Assembly: GCF_963676685.1 (NCBI RefSeq)
Contig: NC_092351.1
Location: 40,972,733 to 41,036,732 of the forward strand
Reading direction: 5' to 3'
Source: Mytilus edulis
Taxonomy: Eukaryota; Mollusca; Bivalvia; Mytilida; Mytilidae
DNA: 64,000 nucleotides
Both the position numbers and the translations under genes were made by a program. Of this stretch, positions 11,301-26,300 are shown in pieces. Positions within the stretch are counted from its first letter, which is position 1. Each line of letters starts with the position of its first letter. The notes under the pieces are model-generated. The model worked only from the letters and a program-made list of their open reading frames with translations, was not told the origin of the DNA and did not search any database.

Positions 11301-14300
11301 CAATTTGATAAGCTAATCAGATCTTACAATGAAATACTTGACATATGGAGACCGTCTACGAAAACTCAAGCTTCCGGCCCTCTAAATCCGACGTTTACGA
11401 GGTGACATGATAGAAGTGAACAAGTTATTGACAGAATTATACGACTATAGAGTAACAAGAGGTTTACTAGAGATGCACAATAGAACTAAATCAACAAGAG
11501 GCCACTCAATTAAACTGATGAAACAACGAAGTCTGGATCTGAGGAAGTATTTTTTCACCAATATAGTTTTAGACATATGTAACAGCCAGACAAGTATTAT
11601 CTGCAAAAGCTTTAAACAATATAGAATAGATGAACTTTGGGCCAACCAACCATTCATGTCCAATTTTGAAGCAGGCTGAAATTTTATCTAGAAGTGTGAA
11701 AAACGTACAATTTTAAAAATACAACGGTTGTGAAGTATAGCAGAATATAATGGTACAACAATGCCAGCGTTTTGAAGATCCATAAGTGTCCATAGTTCAC
11801 AAATAATACTTGGTTTTAAGTATAGACTCTAGGTACTTGCATGTAAATCATTTTAGTAAGTGTCTATTTTTTGTGTGGTCGTTTATATTTCATCTTTACT
11901 GTTTGTTCTATTTTTGGTTATATACTTCAAGCATGGACCGGTATTTATTCATCCCACAATAGTGTTTTAGTTCCATGGTCATTGTTGTTTTCTTGTCTTT
12001 AGGTTTTGCTTGTGACTTTCTCTATAGAGTATATAAATGCATTTGTTTGCTTTGTTAAAACAAAACAAAGTTTAGGGTTTTATTTTTGACGTTTTAACAA
12101 ATTACTTCTGTATGTTTTGCTCACTCATTGTGGTCTATAGAATAGAAATAGCAATGCTATAATCTACCGTAAGGCGATTGAAAGGTTAAGCTACATGTAG
12201 CTATAAAACGAGGTGAAATCCACTATTTTTTAAATAAGGAAATGCCTAGAATAAGTCTAGAATATGACAGTTGTTTTTCATTTTGTTTAGTGTTTGAGCT
12301 TTTGATTTTGCCATTTGAAATGAACTTTCTTTCTAAATTTTCCTTGGAGTTTGGTTTATTATTATTTTGCGTGTACATTCAATAAAGGAATGATGATACT
12401 ACAATATTCGGGATTGGAAACTAAAAGAAAATTTGAAGATGCTTCAACCTCTCTATTGTGTCTTGTATGGATTGCTTGGTATAGTTTTAATTGATACTCA
12501 ATTATTGATGCGTCATCTTAAATTGAAAGATTGTAACATAATGATATTAAAACTTACAAGTTCTTCACATTCAAATGTTGTGCTATTACAACTGTAACAT
12601 AAAGAGTCGTAAACAAGCATGCTGAGTTGATCTGTAAAGTCTTTACCATTGTTTGATATTGAAATGTGGAAACCTGTTGCCACATTTGCAATGTCGATGG
12701 AGCGCTTACTTCTGGCAGCTGGTAATTCACATAACATAAAAAAAGAACTCTTATAAATTCCCGAATTAATGAAGCCTTCGGTTTCGGTGATTACTGTAGT
12801 ATTTTTATTCTTCTTTACCTGACAAAGAATGAAAGTGATTTTAAATACCTAAACACATCAATTGAATAAATCCACTGTCTCTACTTTATGTTGATGTTTT
12901 CAAACACATCACAGACGACTTCGTTGATTTTACTATGATTGACGTATTACTAAACAATTACCATTTAAAAGCATTTTATATGTCTTAGATGTTGATTATT
13001 TTGGTAGTGGCTTCAACTTTACCTTGCTTTCATCTCTTTTTTTCTGTGTAGTGTTTATTAGATTCTAGCTTGTCTCTCTCGGTTTTCGACTTTAGTTTTG
13101 TCTGGTGTTTAGCCTGTTGTGGCCTTTGTTGTTTTTAAATGTATGTTTGATATCTTTTTAAAAAATCGTACATCTAGTCTCGAGCATCAAATGTTTAATG
13201 TTGTGACGCTTAATATTATTTACTATTCTTGGTTTCGTTGCAATTAAAGAAGCTATTTCTTCTCCCGGCACCTAGCTATAAAATTGACTCATTCATAGCG
13301 GTTACTGGGATAAATGAAATTTCAATATTATTTTCTAGTTTTGATAATGAGAAGTTAATTTAATAAGGAAAATCAAAATGATTATCTTAGTATCTTCGCT
13401 GTAAGTATCACTACAAAGCTTACGTAACTAGGTTCCGATTGTCTTTGCCTTTGTTTTAATGTCTTTTTTTTCTGCTAATTGGTAATTAATTATAGTTTTG
13501 GTTTTCACTTCTATTTTATAGGATTTACTGCCGGACTTTTGATTCTGATTGACTCCTTAATAGTTTATTTTTGTATGTTTGATGTTTAAACAACACAACT
13601 GAATTAATTTTCGTGAAAATTCAAAGCTGACAACAAATAACTTGTATTCTTTTTTTTTTCAAACAGCGGTGCTTTCAAATTGTAATTCACATCAAACCCC
13701 CATTAACTGTGATGTAAGATAGTAATGAATTGATCACAGAAAGAACTTAATTCAATAAAAAATACCAAAAAAGGGTTCAAACTGAAATTTTTTGAAATTA
13801 TGCAAACAATTTTTCATTTTATTATATACTTACAGTAAAAGGAACAAATTTACAGGACAGACTATTTCTGACGAAATCATATCCTGGTATGATAAACTTT
13901 CTACAAGATTTTTTGGAACTGTCGCATGCACCTTCAAATGCTTCTTTTTCCAAAAGTGGGGGCTTGTTTTTGTTGGTAGAACAATCAGCACCAGAAAAAC
14001 TTGCAGCACATTGACATTCGCCTACAATAAACACCAAACTATCATGTGATCATGCATCATATACATAAGGGCTCATATACTTAAACTATAAGTCAACTGG
14101 TGAGTCTTAGCTTGACTGTCAACTTATTTTTATTTCGTTGATTTCGTTCGTTCACAATACATCATACAATTACGTTGTACCAAAAGATAAAAAACATCAT
14201 TTTAATTAGTTCATGGGTCAAAAACGTTTCCTGTAGTTATATTCATCGGAAGTGCTCAAACCAAAATAATGCATGGAGGTATTGACCTCATCAGTTGGAG

Positions 14301-17300
14301 ATCTTTATGACAAAGTTTAATCCAGATATCATCTAATTTATAATTTCTTAAGGTTAGCTTTGTCTACATTTGTGTTTAATCTTACGGTATTTATCCTTGA
14401 TATTGTGTATTGAAATTACACAATTCAGAAATAAAAATGCTGAAAAAAACCAAAACCGAAAATTATATACTGTCCTTAAGTTTAAATATCTCGAAATTGT
14501 TCTGATTATTACACTAAATATTTCACCCTTCACTGGCTACAGTACATGTTTTTTCTATTGTTTTGGTCATATTCCTTTGCATTGTGATGTTTTCGTAAAA
14601 AGTCACATTGATAGACGGAATGTTACAACAATGTTTATAATTAGTATAAAGCTTTTTGTAGGTTGTAGTTTAAAGAGAGGCGGAAGATTCCATATGGATA
14701 TATCAATGGATATCAATACAACATCTTCACAAGTGAATCGATAAACAATATTTACAATTTACGCATATGTTAAATTTGTTAAGAAATATTAAACCAGACC
14801 AAATACAAATACATTTATGAAAATGAAAATACAAAATGTTTCTTAGTCGTCGAATTAAACTGTTTTACCTTCTGAACATATTCCGTGACCAGAACAGTTA
14901 CCGGGACAAGTTGCCTCTTCAATGATCGATAAGATCGATTTTTCACTACCAGTCGAGTTTGTACTGTTTGTTTTACTAAAAATTTCAGTCCTTACTGCTT
15001 CTTGTTTACATGCATTTGCAAAGTTATCAATAGTTGCCCTTAGCCAGATGGCACTTCCTGAAGCCTAAAATGTAATTACATTTTTATTCCTATTCAATAT
15101 TACTGATTTCTTAAAAGCTGCTAAAAAATGCTGAAAAAGCTCAACAAGGTCATAAGGATCGCTGACAAGTATGGATGTAATGTTACCACCGATTCAAACA
15201 GCAATACATTGTTAATGGATTGTTTACCCCAATGATGTCCTGGATTGGGAGATGTAGACTCTAAGCACAACCCTGTGCTTTGCATAACTGCTTGGTTGTT
15301 TCGTCTCTTAAATTGATGAGTTGTTCAGTAATACATTTGTCCAAGTTTCTGATGCCTTCGTACTCAAGTTGTTGTTGTCTTACTTCTTGTTATTTTCGAT
15401 GTAGATTGTGATTCAAGGATTGCGCTGATGTTTTAGACTTATAAATAATTTTTTATAGACTTTATGGTGTAGTACATTACACGCCAACCCATATATATTA
15501 ATCAAACCTGCCTAAAAACGTCTCTTGATTCATACTTGTCTTCAGGTTTTTGTTAAGTAATCAGAAAAGTTTTATGTTTCGGATGAGCAAATCGAAGGTG
15601 AACATACATACCTTTTCACAAATTAGTTCATTCATTACTTGTACCAATTTTTATATAGAGTGTACATTAATTTGCGACTGGAGACGGATAATGTGTCATA
15701 GAGATAACATTCAGCTCTTCTGTGTTAACATGAGTTATCATTGATTATGTGCATAATTATAAATTAACTGTTAACAAAACTTTGAATTTGTGTAATACTA
15801 AGGCTTTTCTGCCTCTGGAAGAGATCACCTTAGCTGTATTTGGCAAAAAATTTAGGAACTTTGGTCCTCAATGCTATTTACCTCCGTACGTTATTTGGGC
15901 TTTTAAAATAATTAATTCGAGCGTCACTGCTGAGTCTTTTGTAGACGAAACGCTCGTCTAGAGTAAATATACATTGTTTCTGTAATCTATGATAATTTTA
16001 TATTAGTCCAAAAAGCAGAAATAGCCCAAGGACATCAAAGGGATTTCAATACAGTGAGACAATCTCGCAACTGGAGGCGGTAATCAGCTGGACCATAAAC
16101 AAAAATGAGTACTAGTTCAGCAAAAATTGACGTCACGCTAAACTCCGAAACATGTAAATACACCAAAATTAGTTAAAATATATACTAGTAAACAAAATAA
16201 TGTTCGAAACGTATCAATAGAAAAAGGAAATGTCAACGCCTCGGCAAAAAAAACGACCGACAATGGGAAGTCAATAAGGTACAGAAAACACCGAAGTTCT
16301 GACTACTGGGCTGGTAAGTACAAATTCGACGATGCCACAATCAATGAAAAGGGAACTTCTGTATTTTAAAGTTGTGATGGATTTATTTCTATGTTTGTCA
16401 CATCATTTTTTCAATATTTTTCCAGTTTATGAAATAAAATAAAACGCGTTCTCACGTCACCTATTATTGGTCCTAATTCCATATCACATTTAATTTTGAA
16501 TTATCACTTTTAAATAGTCTTTTGAGGATCAATACTTGTATACCATCACCGTTATTTTGAGATGAAAAACAGCAATAAAATTGCTGTTCCTTTGTTTTAT
16601 GTGTGGTTTTGCTGTGAATGTACTGAAGTTGTGTCATGGATGGATATCCTTTTTTTTCCCTTCAAATCTATTACAAAAAATCATTCTAATGTTTGGTCTA
16701 ACAAAGTTTAGATTAAGTTTTACCTATTTATATCTTTAAAATACTAAATATTGCTAACTTTGTACTTGTTTCTAAATAAAAGAATGCTTACTTTTATATC
16801 CAGAATACATGACTCAATATAGGAGCTGCTTTCTACTGATGGAACATGCTCTGAACAAGGTCCAAAGGCTGGTGCACTTCGAAATTTGTCAGTGCAATGA
16901 TTCCTGGCAGTATTCTCAGTCCATCCATTCTGCCATTCTTCTATCGGTAACTAAAATTTATAAACAGTTTTATATCTGAAGCTGAAGCTGAAACTTATAC
17001 AAATATTCATAAAACCCATACAGTCTTTATTACCACTTTCAAAATGCTTGATTAATGCTAAATCGTTATTTACATAATAATTGCAGGATAATTGCTATAC
17101 CTAACTGCTTTAACTTGAAGAGAGGTAAAATTTATCAGAAGGTACCAAATCCAATTCCCTCCCCCTCAATTTAAAAAAAAGCAGTCGTTATGTATATAGC
17201 TATAAATGACCATCTGCAAAAGTTAACATAGCTTTCCTCTCATTGAAAAAGTTTCATGACAGGAACTCCTGGGCTGTATCCAGTAATAATTTAACTGTTC

Positions 17301-20300
17301 TTTATTTCCTCTATAACTTTTTTTAAAGAACATGAAAAAGGACACATTCTTAAAATCCTATTATTCTATCATAAAGATCAATATTACAAGGCAAATTTTG
17401 TCAATTGCTTTTTATATCAATCTGATCTTAGATTGAAAGTTAAAATTAGTCTTTGAGTTCGGGCATGCCATTCAATTTCACACACAGATTGAGTCTTAAC
17501 ATTTGTTTTTTTTCATCTGTATCATACATTTGTCAATCCACCAACGGTATCGTTTGTGAATCAATATGACATATATATGTAATTTGAGCTTTTAAATGAA
17601 AATTTATTGTTGGTAGATAAGATTTCACTATTTTTAATTTTAATATTGAAAGGACTTGAATGTTGTTTTATAAATGTTGATTAACTAGAAAAGGGTTGTA
17701 TCCTCATTTCGGGATTGTGTAATTAGTTTGACATCTGCGTTGTGCTATTTGTTGACATCTGCAGTGGAGTTTTAGTTGGTTCAGTACTTGTCTTAGGCTT
17801 TTTGTCTCTCTGTTTGTTTGTTTATAATTTGTTTTGTTATTGTTTTTTTCTTTTATGTAATTGAAGAAATGTGCTTTTGTTTGGGTGTTTATTGCCGTTT
17901 TGATAGTTATCTTTTTTTGTGGTTGTTCATTGTTTTTTTACACCAATATAAATATAAAGTATACATTAAATACTATATATATGTATGTAATAGATAAATA
18001 GGAATATAAACTATTGAATCGAGGTAAAAATATTAGAGAATCAGAATAATAAACATTTTTTGCTGTATAACAATTTTAAATCATATCTTAACGGTCAGTT
18101 TTTCGTAATGGAAATAGAGTGCATTTTCAACAGATTTGGATACATTTCAAGAAACTGATTTTAACAAATTCATATTAAAAACATCGGGAATTATTACATG
18201 TACATGGAAAAATATAATTGTCGTACACAATAGTGTTCAAAATAAGTCATGCTGTAATTTGCCTTACTATTTTGGGGTTTTCTTGTTCTTCAGTCATAAT
18301 ATAAATTGGAGGTTTTTCATCATCATCTTCCATTTCTATTTCTCTTTCTTCCCTTTTCAGTTGGTCGTTTAAAAATGCTCCTCTCTTATTTCGTAAGATT
18401 TTATTTGTGCATGACGCAGTATACACACTAGATGTTGTGGTTGACTGTCTACATTTTTCCGTTGCCTTAGTCCAGTCACATTTAAAAATAGCTTCACCAT
18501 GGGGAAAAGTTTTAGTTGGAACCTTACAGGTACAGTACTGTTGTCCGTGATATACAGGATCTTTCAATTTTCCGTCTGGATTGAAAAGGGTTTCCTCCTG
18601 TGATGCTCTAAAATATTTATAATAACTATATTGCTAAAGCCAATTCTCAACTGGTTAGTGATGAAGAGTTAAACATTTCAAAAACATGGTTTTATAATTT
18701 TGACATTTTGATTAAAAAAAAAAAAAATAGGAGTGCAATATTTCGAATATTTGTTAAATCTGGAACATTTTCAACTTTGCCTCATATTGTGAAAATACCT
18801 ATAATTAAAGTTATCTTCTAATTATGAGAGTTTTTATTGACAAACATTCATAAATGTGTTCGGTTGATTTTGAATTGATTTTAAAGGTCAACTTGAAACA
18901 ATAAAACCTGTTATTATATTGTTCATTTTTTTATACATATACATGTATACAGTGTACAGAAAATTTATTTTTTGCGATATTGACACGACCAACAAAAATC
19001 CGATATTAATTATTGAGAATTCAGGAATAACTGCACACAGATATATGCATAAGATATCCGCATGCAAGTTCTTATTATTGTGATACTCACCAAGCAGAAT
19101 TATGCGCAACAACAAAAATTACAATGGTTTCTTAATATATGAATTTACAGTAATTTATATTTCAAATATCAAAGATCTAGAACGGGATTTAGAGTTGATA
19201 CATAGTCGTTTGATACATAGGTGCATAAAGTGCTCTTCTTTTTATATATATTTCAGCTTTTTATGACAAGAGTGTCTGATGATTGTTACGTATATGTTGC
19301 AATGTATATAATATGAAAGCAGAGCAAATATTTAATGCAAAATCTCTAAACTATATCGTATATTGTTCGTTTTAACACTAATAGTCTGTTCACACTTTCA
19401 AACTTCCATGTAATTAAAAATAGTTAGTTATTTTGTAAATCATTGGTGCTAAAATATGCCAATTATACACCATCGAATCTGCTAGTAATGTCGCTCGTTA
19501 TATACTTTGCATTTTAATCTTATGCAAAATTATGTCATTATAAATCAGTTTAATACACACTTCCATGATTCTGCAAATGTCTTCACATCGGCTGGAAATG
19601 CTGTATTGCGTGGCGTCAAATCATCTTTAACATCTCCATTATATTTTCCACAAAGTCCAGAAGTAAACCCTTTGTCTAGGACTGATGGAATAATGTTTAT
19701 TCCCTGAATCCAGTAGCTGTTAGAAATTTTTCCATGTGTAAAGGTTATCGTTGTTCCTGTCGGGAGAATTATCTGCCAAAAAAATACTGCTTATCTTTTT
19801 TAACGACATTAAATAGTACAGTATTCTTAAAAAAAATTAAAAGAAAGGAATCGTAATTTTGCAAAAAATAATGTGTTTATCCAAACAAACCTTTCCTTAA
19901 AATTTTATCAATCTATTTACAGTCTTCTTTTATAAATCTATTGCGAAATTTAACACAATAATCACCATAGATTATGATGGAATTATAGAAGAAAAAATGT
20001 TAAAAACAATATTCATTGTTACCATTTGGAAAAAGGCTTTACTAGATATTATTTATAGGTTAGACAATACTTGGTCATGTTTTAGAAGATTTAAGCCCAA
20101 GGCAAAGCCGAGGGCTTAAAATTTCATAAAACATGACCAAGTATTGTCTGACCAATTTAGAACATATTCACACTTTCGTGTGACCTTACAAAACTATCCA
20201 TTCCCATTGTAATATTCAAACCTAAATAAGAGTTCACATTTTATACTGAACTAAATATAAAACATAGGTAAAGATAGTTTCAATGGATGAAATGAAAAAG

Positions 20301-23300
20301 CACTGACATAGTTTGTGAAGGATAAATTGTTTTTCTTCTGCTTCAGGTAAAATTTAATACTTATAAATCTTTAGATTTTTTTTTATCTTAAAAAGCAACA
20401 CAATGAAAATTTGTTTAATTTTTTTTTTATAAATATGAAACTCTCTGTATGAATATTTGAATTCAGACCATTCAACATTAAATGCTTACTTTTTATTGAT
20501 AAATTTAAATGTATTGTGTTTCTCCGAAAACAATCCTTTGCTTTATATATCAACGGTCTGGCATTGTGTTGTTTTGAAAGAAAAAGAAAATAATTCCCTC
20601 AAATGTAAGGTACATAAATTAAATAAATACCAATATTTGTCTATCGTAAGCTAAAGAGATGGCCTATGAAAATATTGAATATACAACATCACTGTACGAT
20701 CATTTGCAAAGCAACTGTTCTATATGTGGCAAAACAAGAAACAAACAAAATAATAATCAGAAAAAATTAAAAAGTTATCCCAAAAAAAGAAAATGCCTTT
20801 ACTGCAAATAAAAAATACAATCCCGAATTACAAATTTCTATCTTCATTTTTGGCTGTTAAAAAACCTTTCGTTCAAATCCTTCTACTGAATGAATTTCAT
20901 CAGTCTTGATATTTTACATTACCTGTAAATATTCATTTATATTACCTTGTACGTATTACCAATATCTGTAACTATTAAATTTTGGTCATCACACAATCTA
21001 TTTATTACATAACGGTTTACTCTTCGTCGACTGTCAGAGGGTGCTTTAGTGGAACAAAAATTTGCCACAAATAAACTGTTTCCACTTCTTGCAGCGACTC
21101 CACAATTGCAAAGTACGGTACTGGAACATTTTTTGTAATATGCATTTATCTGAAATTTATTATTGCAGACTTTAAGTGAATGGAAGGTATCTAGACATTT
21201 AAAGCAGGACATTAAGTAAGCTGATTTGTTGTATCAATGTTATATTTTTGGAAATAACACATAGCTCTTTTTGACTTTTTTGACAAATATATTTAATGCA
21301 TGATTACTGCAAAATAGGTTTTTAATCCCTACAAGGAACTTAACAAGAATACTTTTTCTATAAAATTTGCAATTTAAACAATAAGGTATTGCGTTTCTTA
21401 TTTCGCGAGTCAATACCATTCACGAGGTCATTATTTTGTCTGTGGATGTCAAACTTGTTAGTTCTGTTATATTGTTGTGTTTCATCATTCAAACTTGCTT
21501 TGAAAAGATTACATACTCATGAATATTGAAATGTTCACAAATTTTTATCTGCATTATGTCTAGTATCTATCCACATTGAACTTAAAAAGTTTGTTAATGG
21601 AGTTTGTCTTTCGTTTCACCGACATATACCATACAAAATAGTTACATTCTTATATAAACAAGATTAGAAAGTTTAATGTTTGAAGATTTAAGAAGATTTG
21701 GTATGAGTGCCAATGAGACAAATCTCCATCCAGGTCACAATTTGTAAAAGTAAACCATTATAGGTCCAATTACGTTAGATCATTTTCAGTGCTGGTTTTG
21801 GTATGATGTTTCACTTAGAATGATAATAAAACGATTGCTTCATTTCACAGCTGTGCATATATGTATACGTACTCAAATTAATGATGTGTATTTAATTCCA
21901 TTACATAGTATGTTTATGTGTCTGTATTCCAAAGTTGGAATGCTGTCTTTTTTTAATCAGTTCAGGTTTGTTATCTGCATACAGTTCAGTTAAATTGTTA
22001 ATATACATGTATTTTTCAACCTAATTTTCAGCATACAACAAGTAAATTGTAGACGGTTATGAAACTTGGCAAGTATATGTCGTGTAGAACTAATTGTAGA
22101 GATGCACTTTGACAGAAAATAAATTACGATTTCGCCACAATAGTTTATCTTATAGTTTGTGTCTGTGTGTGTTGCATTGCCTTTTGGTTTCGTTGCACTT
22201 TAGAGTATCTGTTGTTTCGTTTTTTCCTCTTATATTTGATGTGTTTTTCTCAGTTTTAGTTTGTAACCCGGGTTTGTTTTCTCTCAATCGATTAATGACT
22301 TTCGAACAGCAGTACTACTGTTGCCTGTTTTACGTTTATAAATATCCTGTTATTAGGTATATAAAAACACTGATAATTTATAGGATTTCCATAAACACCA
22401 GAGCCAGCATTATTACAATGCTTTATTTTCATTTATTGTTCATATTATATTGCAAGGACAATGTTAAAAGATTTAACACAAAACAACTAGTAATGATTTT
22501 GACGCACCATAAATCGGTAATGAACATGGAAACAAAATATTGATTATACCTGTAAGGGTAGTCTATCGTGCATATATAAAATGTATTCTCCTTCCGTAAG
22601 TCCATTACGAATCTGTAACTCATAAGATCTAAAATAAACATATATATGATATCAAATAACAACAGAACACATTGATATTATAAATAACGACAAACAGTGT
22701 ATTCTGTGTTTTATGTTTATATGAAGGTTGGCAAGCTGATAAAATAAACCTATTGGTGGCACCTTGTGGTATTTTCTAGTTTGTGTGACTTGAGTGATGT
22801 CTTGCAGTCGTTAATTATTTGTTACTTCAATTTTAAACCTTCATTTGCGCGAAGACGTTACTCAGTTGTCAAAATAACACACACAAAAAGTGCTATTTTT
22901 TAAAAGAATTGCATACTAAAAACTTCTTTAAGCCTTTTACTGCATCATGATTGCTGTTATCAATAAATGAAAAAGGTAGTTATTTTATTATCAGTCTGAT
23001 TTGATTAGTTGATGTGAACAAGTTAACATGTAAACAAATTATCTGTATTGCATGTACATTATAATAGCTGTAACTTCAAACCAAGTTTTTTTTTGTAAAG
23101 ATTAACAATAATATGGTGTTTACAGCATATACAATTTAACGCTTTAAAACCACCACCTTACAATAGTTAAATTCAAACTAATTCATTAACGTACGTGTAC
23201 AACATACTTTGAATCAAATGTTCTCATATGAGGATCATTGTACGAGTAGCAAGCAGCTCCTCTAGTTGCAACATCACCATCTGTTACTAATACCTTTTAA

Positions 23301-26300
23301 ACAAATTTTTATGTAATGGTTATTAAACAAACATCTTGATAAAGGGTAATTTACAGAACATATTCAAATTATAAGCATGATACTATACTTAGTATATATA
23401 AGAAGATGTTATATGTACTGTGAATTTATATAATAAGCGATTATATATAAGCACTTTTCAGAGATTATGTATAATTGCTAGAAAAAACGTCAGGGTGATA
23501 TCACATAGTAACTGAAACGAAGAAACCGTTTTGTTTATGAAGGAAAGGAATTAAATTTATTATGTTATTCCATAAAATCATATTAAAACATCATTATAAA
23601 CATAAATTGCAAAAAGCACAATATATGTGTTTACAAAAATGTTAAAATGATAAGCACAATATATTAAAATGATAAACACATTATATTTCAATACTAGTAA
23701 AAAGGTATTCAAATGACAAACAATATTATAAAATGTTATGTACAATGTTAAAAATAATCATTTATGATTTGCCTTGAGAAGTAATAAGCAGGAGTTTTGT
23801 CTTCTTAATAACTGATTTTTTTGTCATAAAAAAAGATGTTATTGTATTTGTTCTTTTCCTTTTTTTCTTAGAAATTTTCAGTAACTATTGAGCATACGTT
23901 TGCTGCAAAACAAGTCACATAAGTGCCATTGTCATATCATACTTATTTATTTGTGAAATAATGTGGTTTAACACTGTTCACTTAAAATTTCAATGAATGA
24001 AAGAAAACGAATAATAATTTGTCTATATTTGATACTTTTATAATATGGAAATTCCCAGAAATCATATTCGGGAATTTGTAAATTAATTAGTACCATGTTC
24101 ATTGATACTATAAAATCAATAGTAATTTTTAGGACTTCTATATAATCATTAGTGATTTAGGTGATTTATCATTATTCCGAAAAAAAAATAGAGATTTTAC
24201 ACAATTCCTGATTATAAAAACTTTCTGTAATATATATATCTTACAATTACCTTAACATCAGGAAGATGTATATTTTCCCAATATGCTATATCTTCTGCCG
24301 GCTTTAAATTGTCAGGATTGTACAGTCGGATAAAGGATAAACGAAATCCATCATTTATTATACCGTCAGATTCTCCCCATACTTCGATATATTTCTTTGT
24401 TTTCCAATCTAAATGGTTGAAGTGAATACCACAGTAATCTTTTGTAAACTTTACGCCGTCGTCTTTTATGTCCTTTGTACATTTATCTGTCTGATATTGT
24501 GGGACACCATTTAAAAGATTGATGATACAACCACTCTTTATTGCGTTTGAACTAAACATAAATAACAAAATTTGTTTATATATATATATAAAGCCCAGGT
24601 GGTCGTGTGGTCTAGCGGGACGGCTGCAGTGCAGGCGATTTGGTGTCACGATATCACAGTAGCATGGGTTCGAATCCCGGCGAGGGAAGAACCAAAAATT
24701 TGCGAAAGCAAATTTACAGATCTAACATTGTTGGGTTGATGTTTAGACGAGTTGTATATATATATATATATATATATAAGTACGTCTGAGTCAGTGACAA
24801 CCCTACAACAGATGTATCCATCGGATCGCCATCAATGATGGTGATACATGGCTGTGTACATAATGTATATACAACTCGTCTAAACATCAACCCAACAATG
24901 TTAGATCTGTAAATTTGCTTTCGCAAATTTTTGGTTCTTCCCTCGCCGGGATTCGAACCCATGCTACTGTGATATCGTGACACCAAATCGCCTGCACTGC
25001 AGCCGTCCCGCTAGACCACACGACCACCTGGGCTCTCAAAAAAAGAGCTTTCGGTGGGCATGTGTTACCTTTCCACGTCAGTTTTAATCTAGCGGCGTAC
25101 TACAGTACATGATATATAAGGCATGAAGATGTTATTGTTACAGATCAGCTAAATTATCTATAGTAAAGGATCCTACAAATTAATGTAAGATACAGTCACA
25201 GAAAATAATTATATTCATAAGTACGTCTGAGTCAGTGACAACCCTACAACAGATGTATCCATCGGATCGCCATCAATGATGGTGATACATGGCTGTGTAC
25301 ATAATGTATATACAACTCGTCTAAACATCAACCCAACAATGTTAGATCTGTAAATTTGCTTTCGCAAATTTTTGGTTCTTCCCTCGCCGGGATTCGAACC
25401 CATGCTACTGTGATATCGTGACACCAAATCGCCTGCACTGCAGCCGTCCCGCTAGACCACACGACCACCTGGGCTCTCAAAAAAAGAGCTTTCGGTGGGC
25501 ATGTGTTACCTTTCCACGTCAGTTTTAATCTAGCGGCGTACTACAGTACATGATATATAAGGTTGATGTTTAGACGAGTTATATATATATATATATATAT
25601 ACCACTCGTCTAAACATCAACCCAACAATGTTAGATCTGTAAATTTGCTTTCGTAATTTTTTTGTTCTTCCCTCACCGGGATTCGAACCCATGCTACTGA
25701 GATATCGTGACACCAAATCGCCTGCACTGTAGCCGTCCCGCTAGACCACACTACCACCTGGGCTTCACAATAATAAAGCTTTAGGTGGCCGCGTGTTACC
25801 TTTCCTCGTCAGTTTTAATCTAGCGTCGTACTACAGTACATGATATATAAGGCATGGATATGTTATTGTTACAGATCTGACATTGCTGGGTTGATGTTTA
25901 GACGAGTTGTATATACATAATGTACACAGCCATGTATCATCATCATTGCTGGTGATCCGACGGATAAATCTGTTGTAGAGTTGTCACTGACTCAGACGTA
26001 CTTATATATATATATTTACAGATCTAACATTGATGGGTTGATGTTTAGACGAGTTGTATATATATATATACAACTCGAAAAAGAACCCTCATTTTTAGAT
26101 AGACTCTTGAATTTTAAGAGTCAATATAGAATAAACGGATCATATAAACCGGAGGGAAAATATGATACAAGCCCAAACGAAAAAATATATACGCGTCTAA
26201 ATTGAAAACTACGTTCAAACCTATAATTGCGTTGGATAAAAACCGCAATTTTTATACGTGTGCATGTAAAACAAATTTCGTTGTAGAAGGGTCTAAATAC

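Larger units (their letters stand above)
14022..16791. other. Introns 12-13 and 13-14, non-coding parts
   Basis: Apart from exon 13 (14869-15064), I see a 'gagcgtcactgctgag' dispersed repeat copy at 15780-15965. An unidentified segment with a somewhat different composition lies at about 16015-16345 ('caactggaggcggtaatcagc', 'caacgcctcggc'), which could be an old repeat. No further exon was recognised. Confidence 0.4.
19773..24250. other. Introns around exons 7-9
   Basis: Between exons 7 (23208-23293), 8 (22550-22628) and 9 (20946-21149) there is a hairpin repeat at 20058-20153, a short 'gagtgccaatgagacaa' repeat at about 21685-21775, and a T-rich dispersed repeat at about 22140-22330 that recurs inverted at 58915-59110. 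The remainder is AT-rich without recognisable features. Confidence 0.45.

Noticed and set aside
13630..13705. A frame ending QVICCQL as a missing exon between exons 14 and 15
   Set aside because: A stop codon lies in frame immediately after the only upstream AG, and no donor follows.
14370..14744. A 124-codon open frame on the plus strand
   Set aside because: It shows low-complexity composition, no family resemblance and no splice or polyadenylation context, and sits in an intron of the minus-strand gene.
22109..22543. A 144-codon open frame on the plus strand
   Set aside because: Most of it is a dispersed T-rich repeat with another copy near 59 kb in the opposite sense, so the frame is a by-product.
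24596..24690. A possible tRNA gene with a good B box
   Set aside because: The acceptor-stem ends do not pair, and at least three more copies share the same non-tRNA tail, so it is a SINE.
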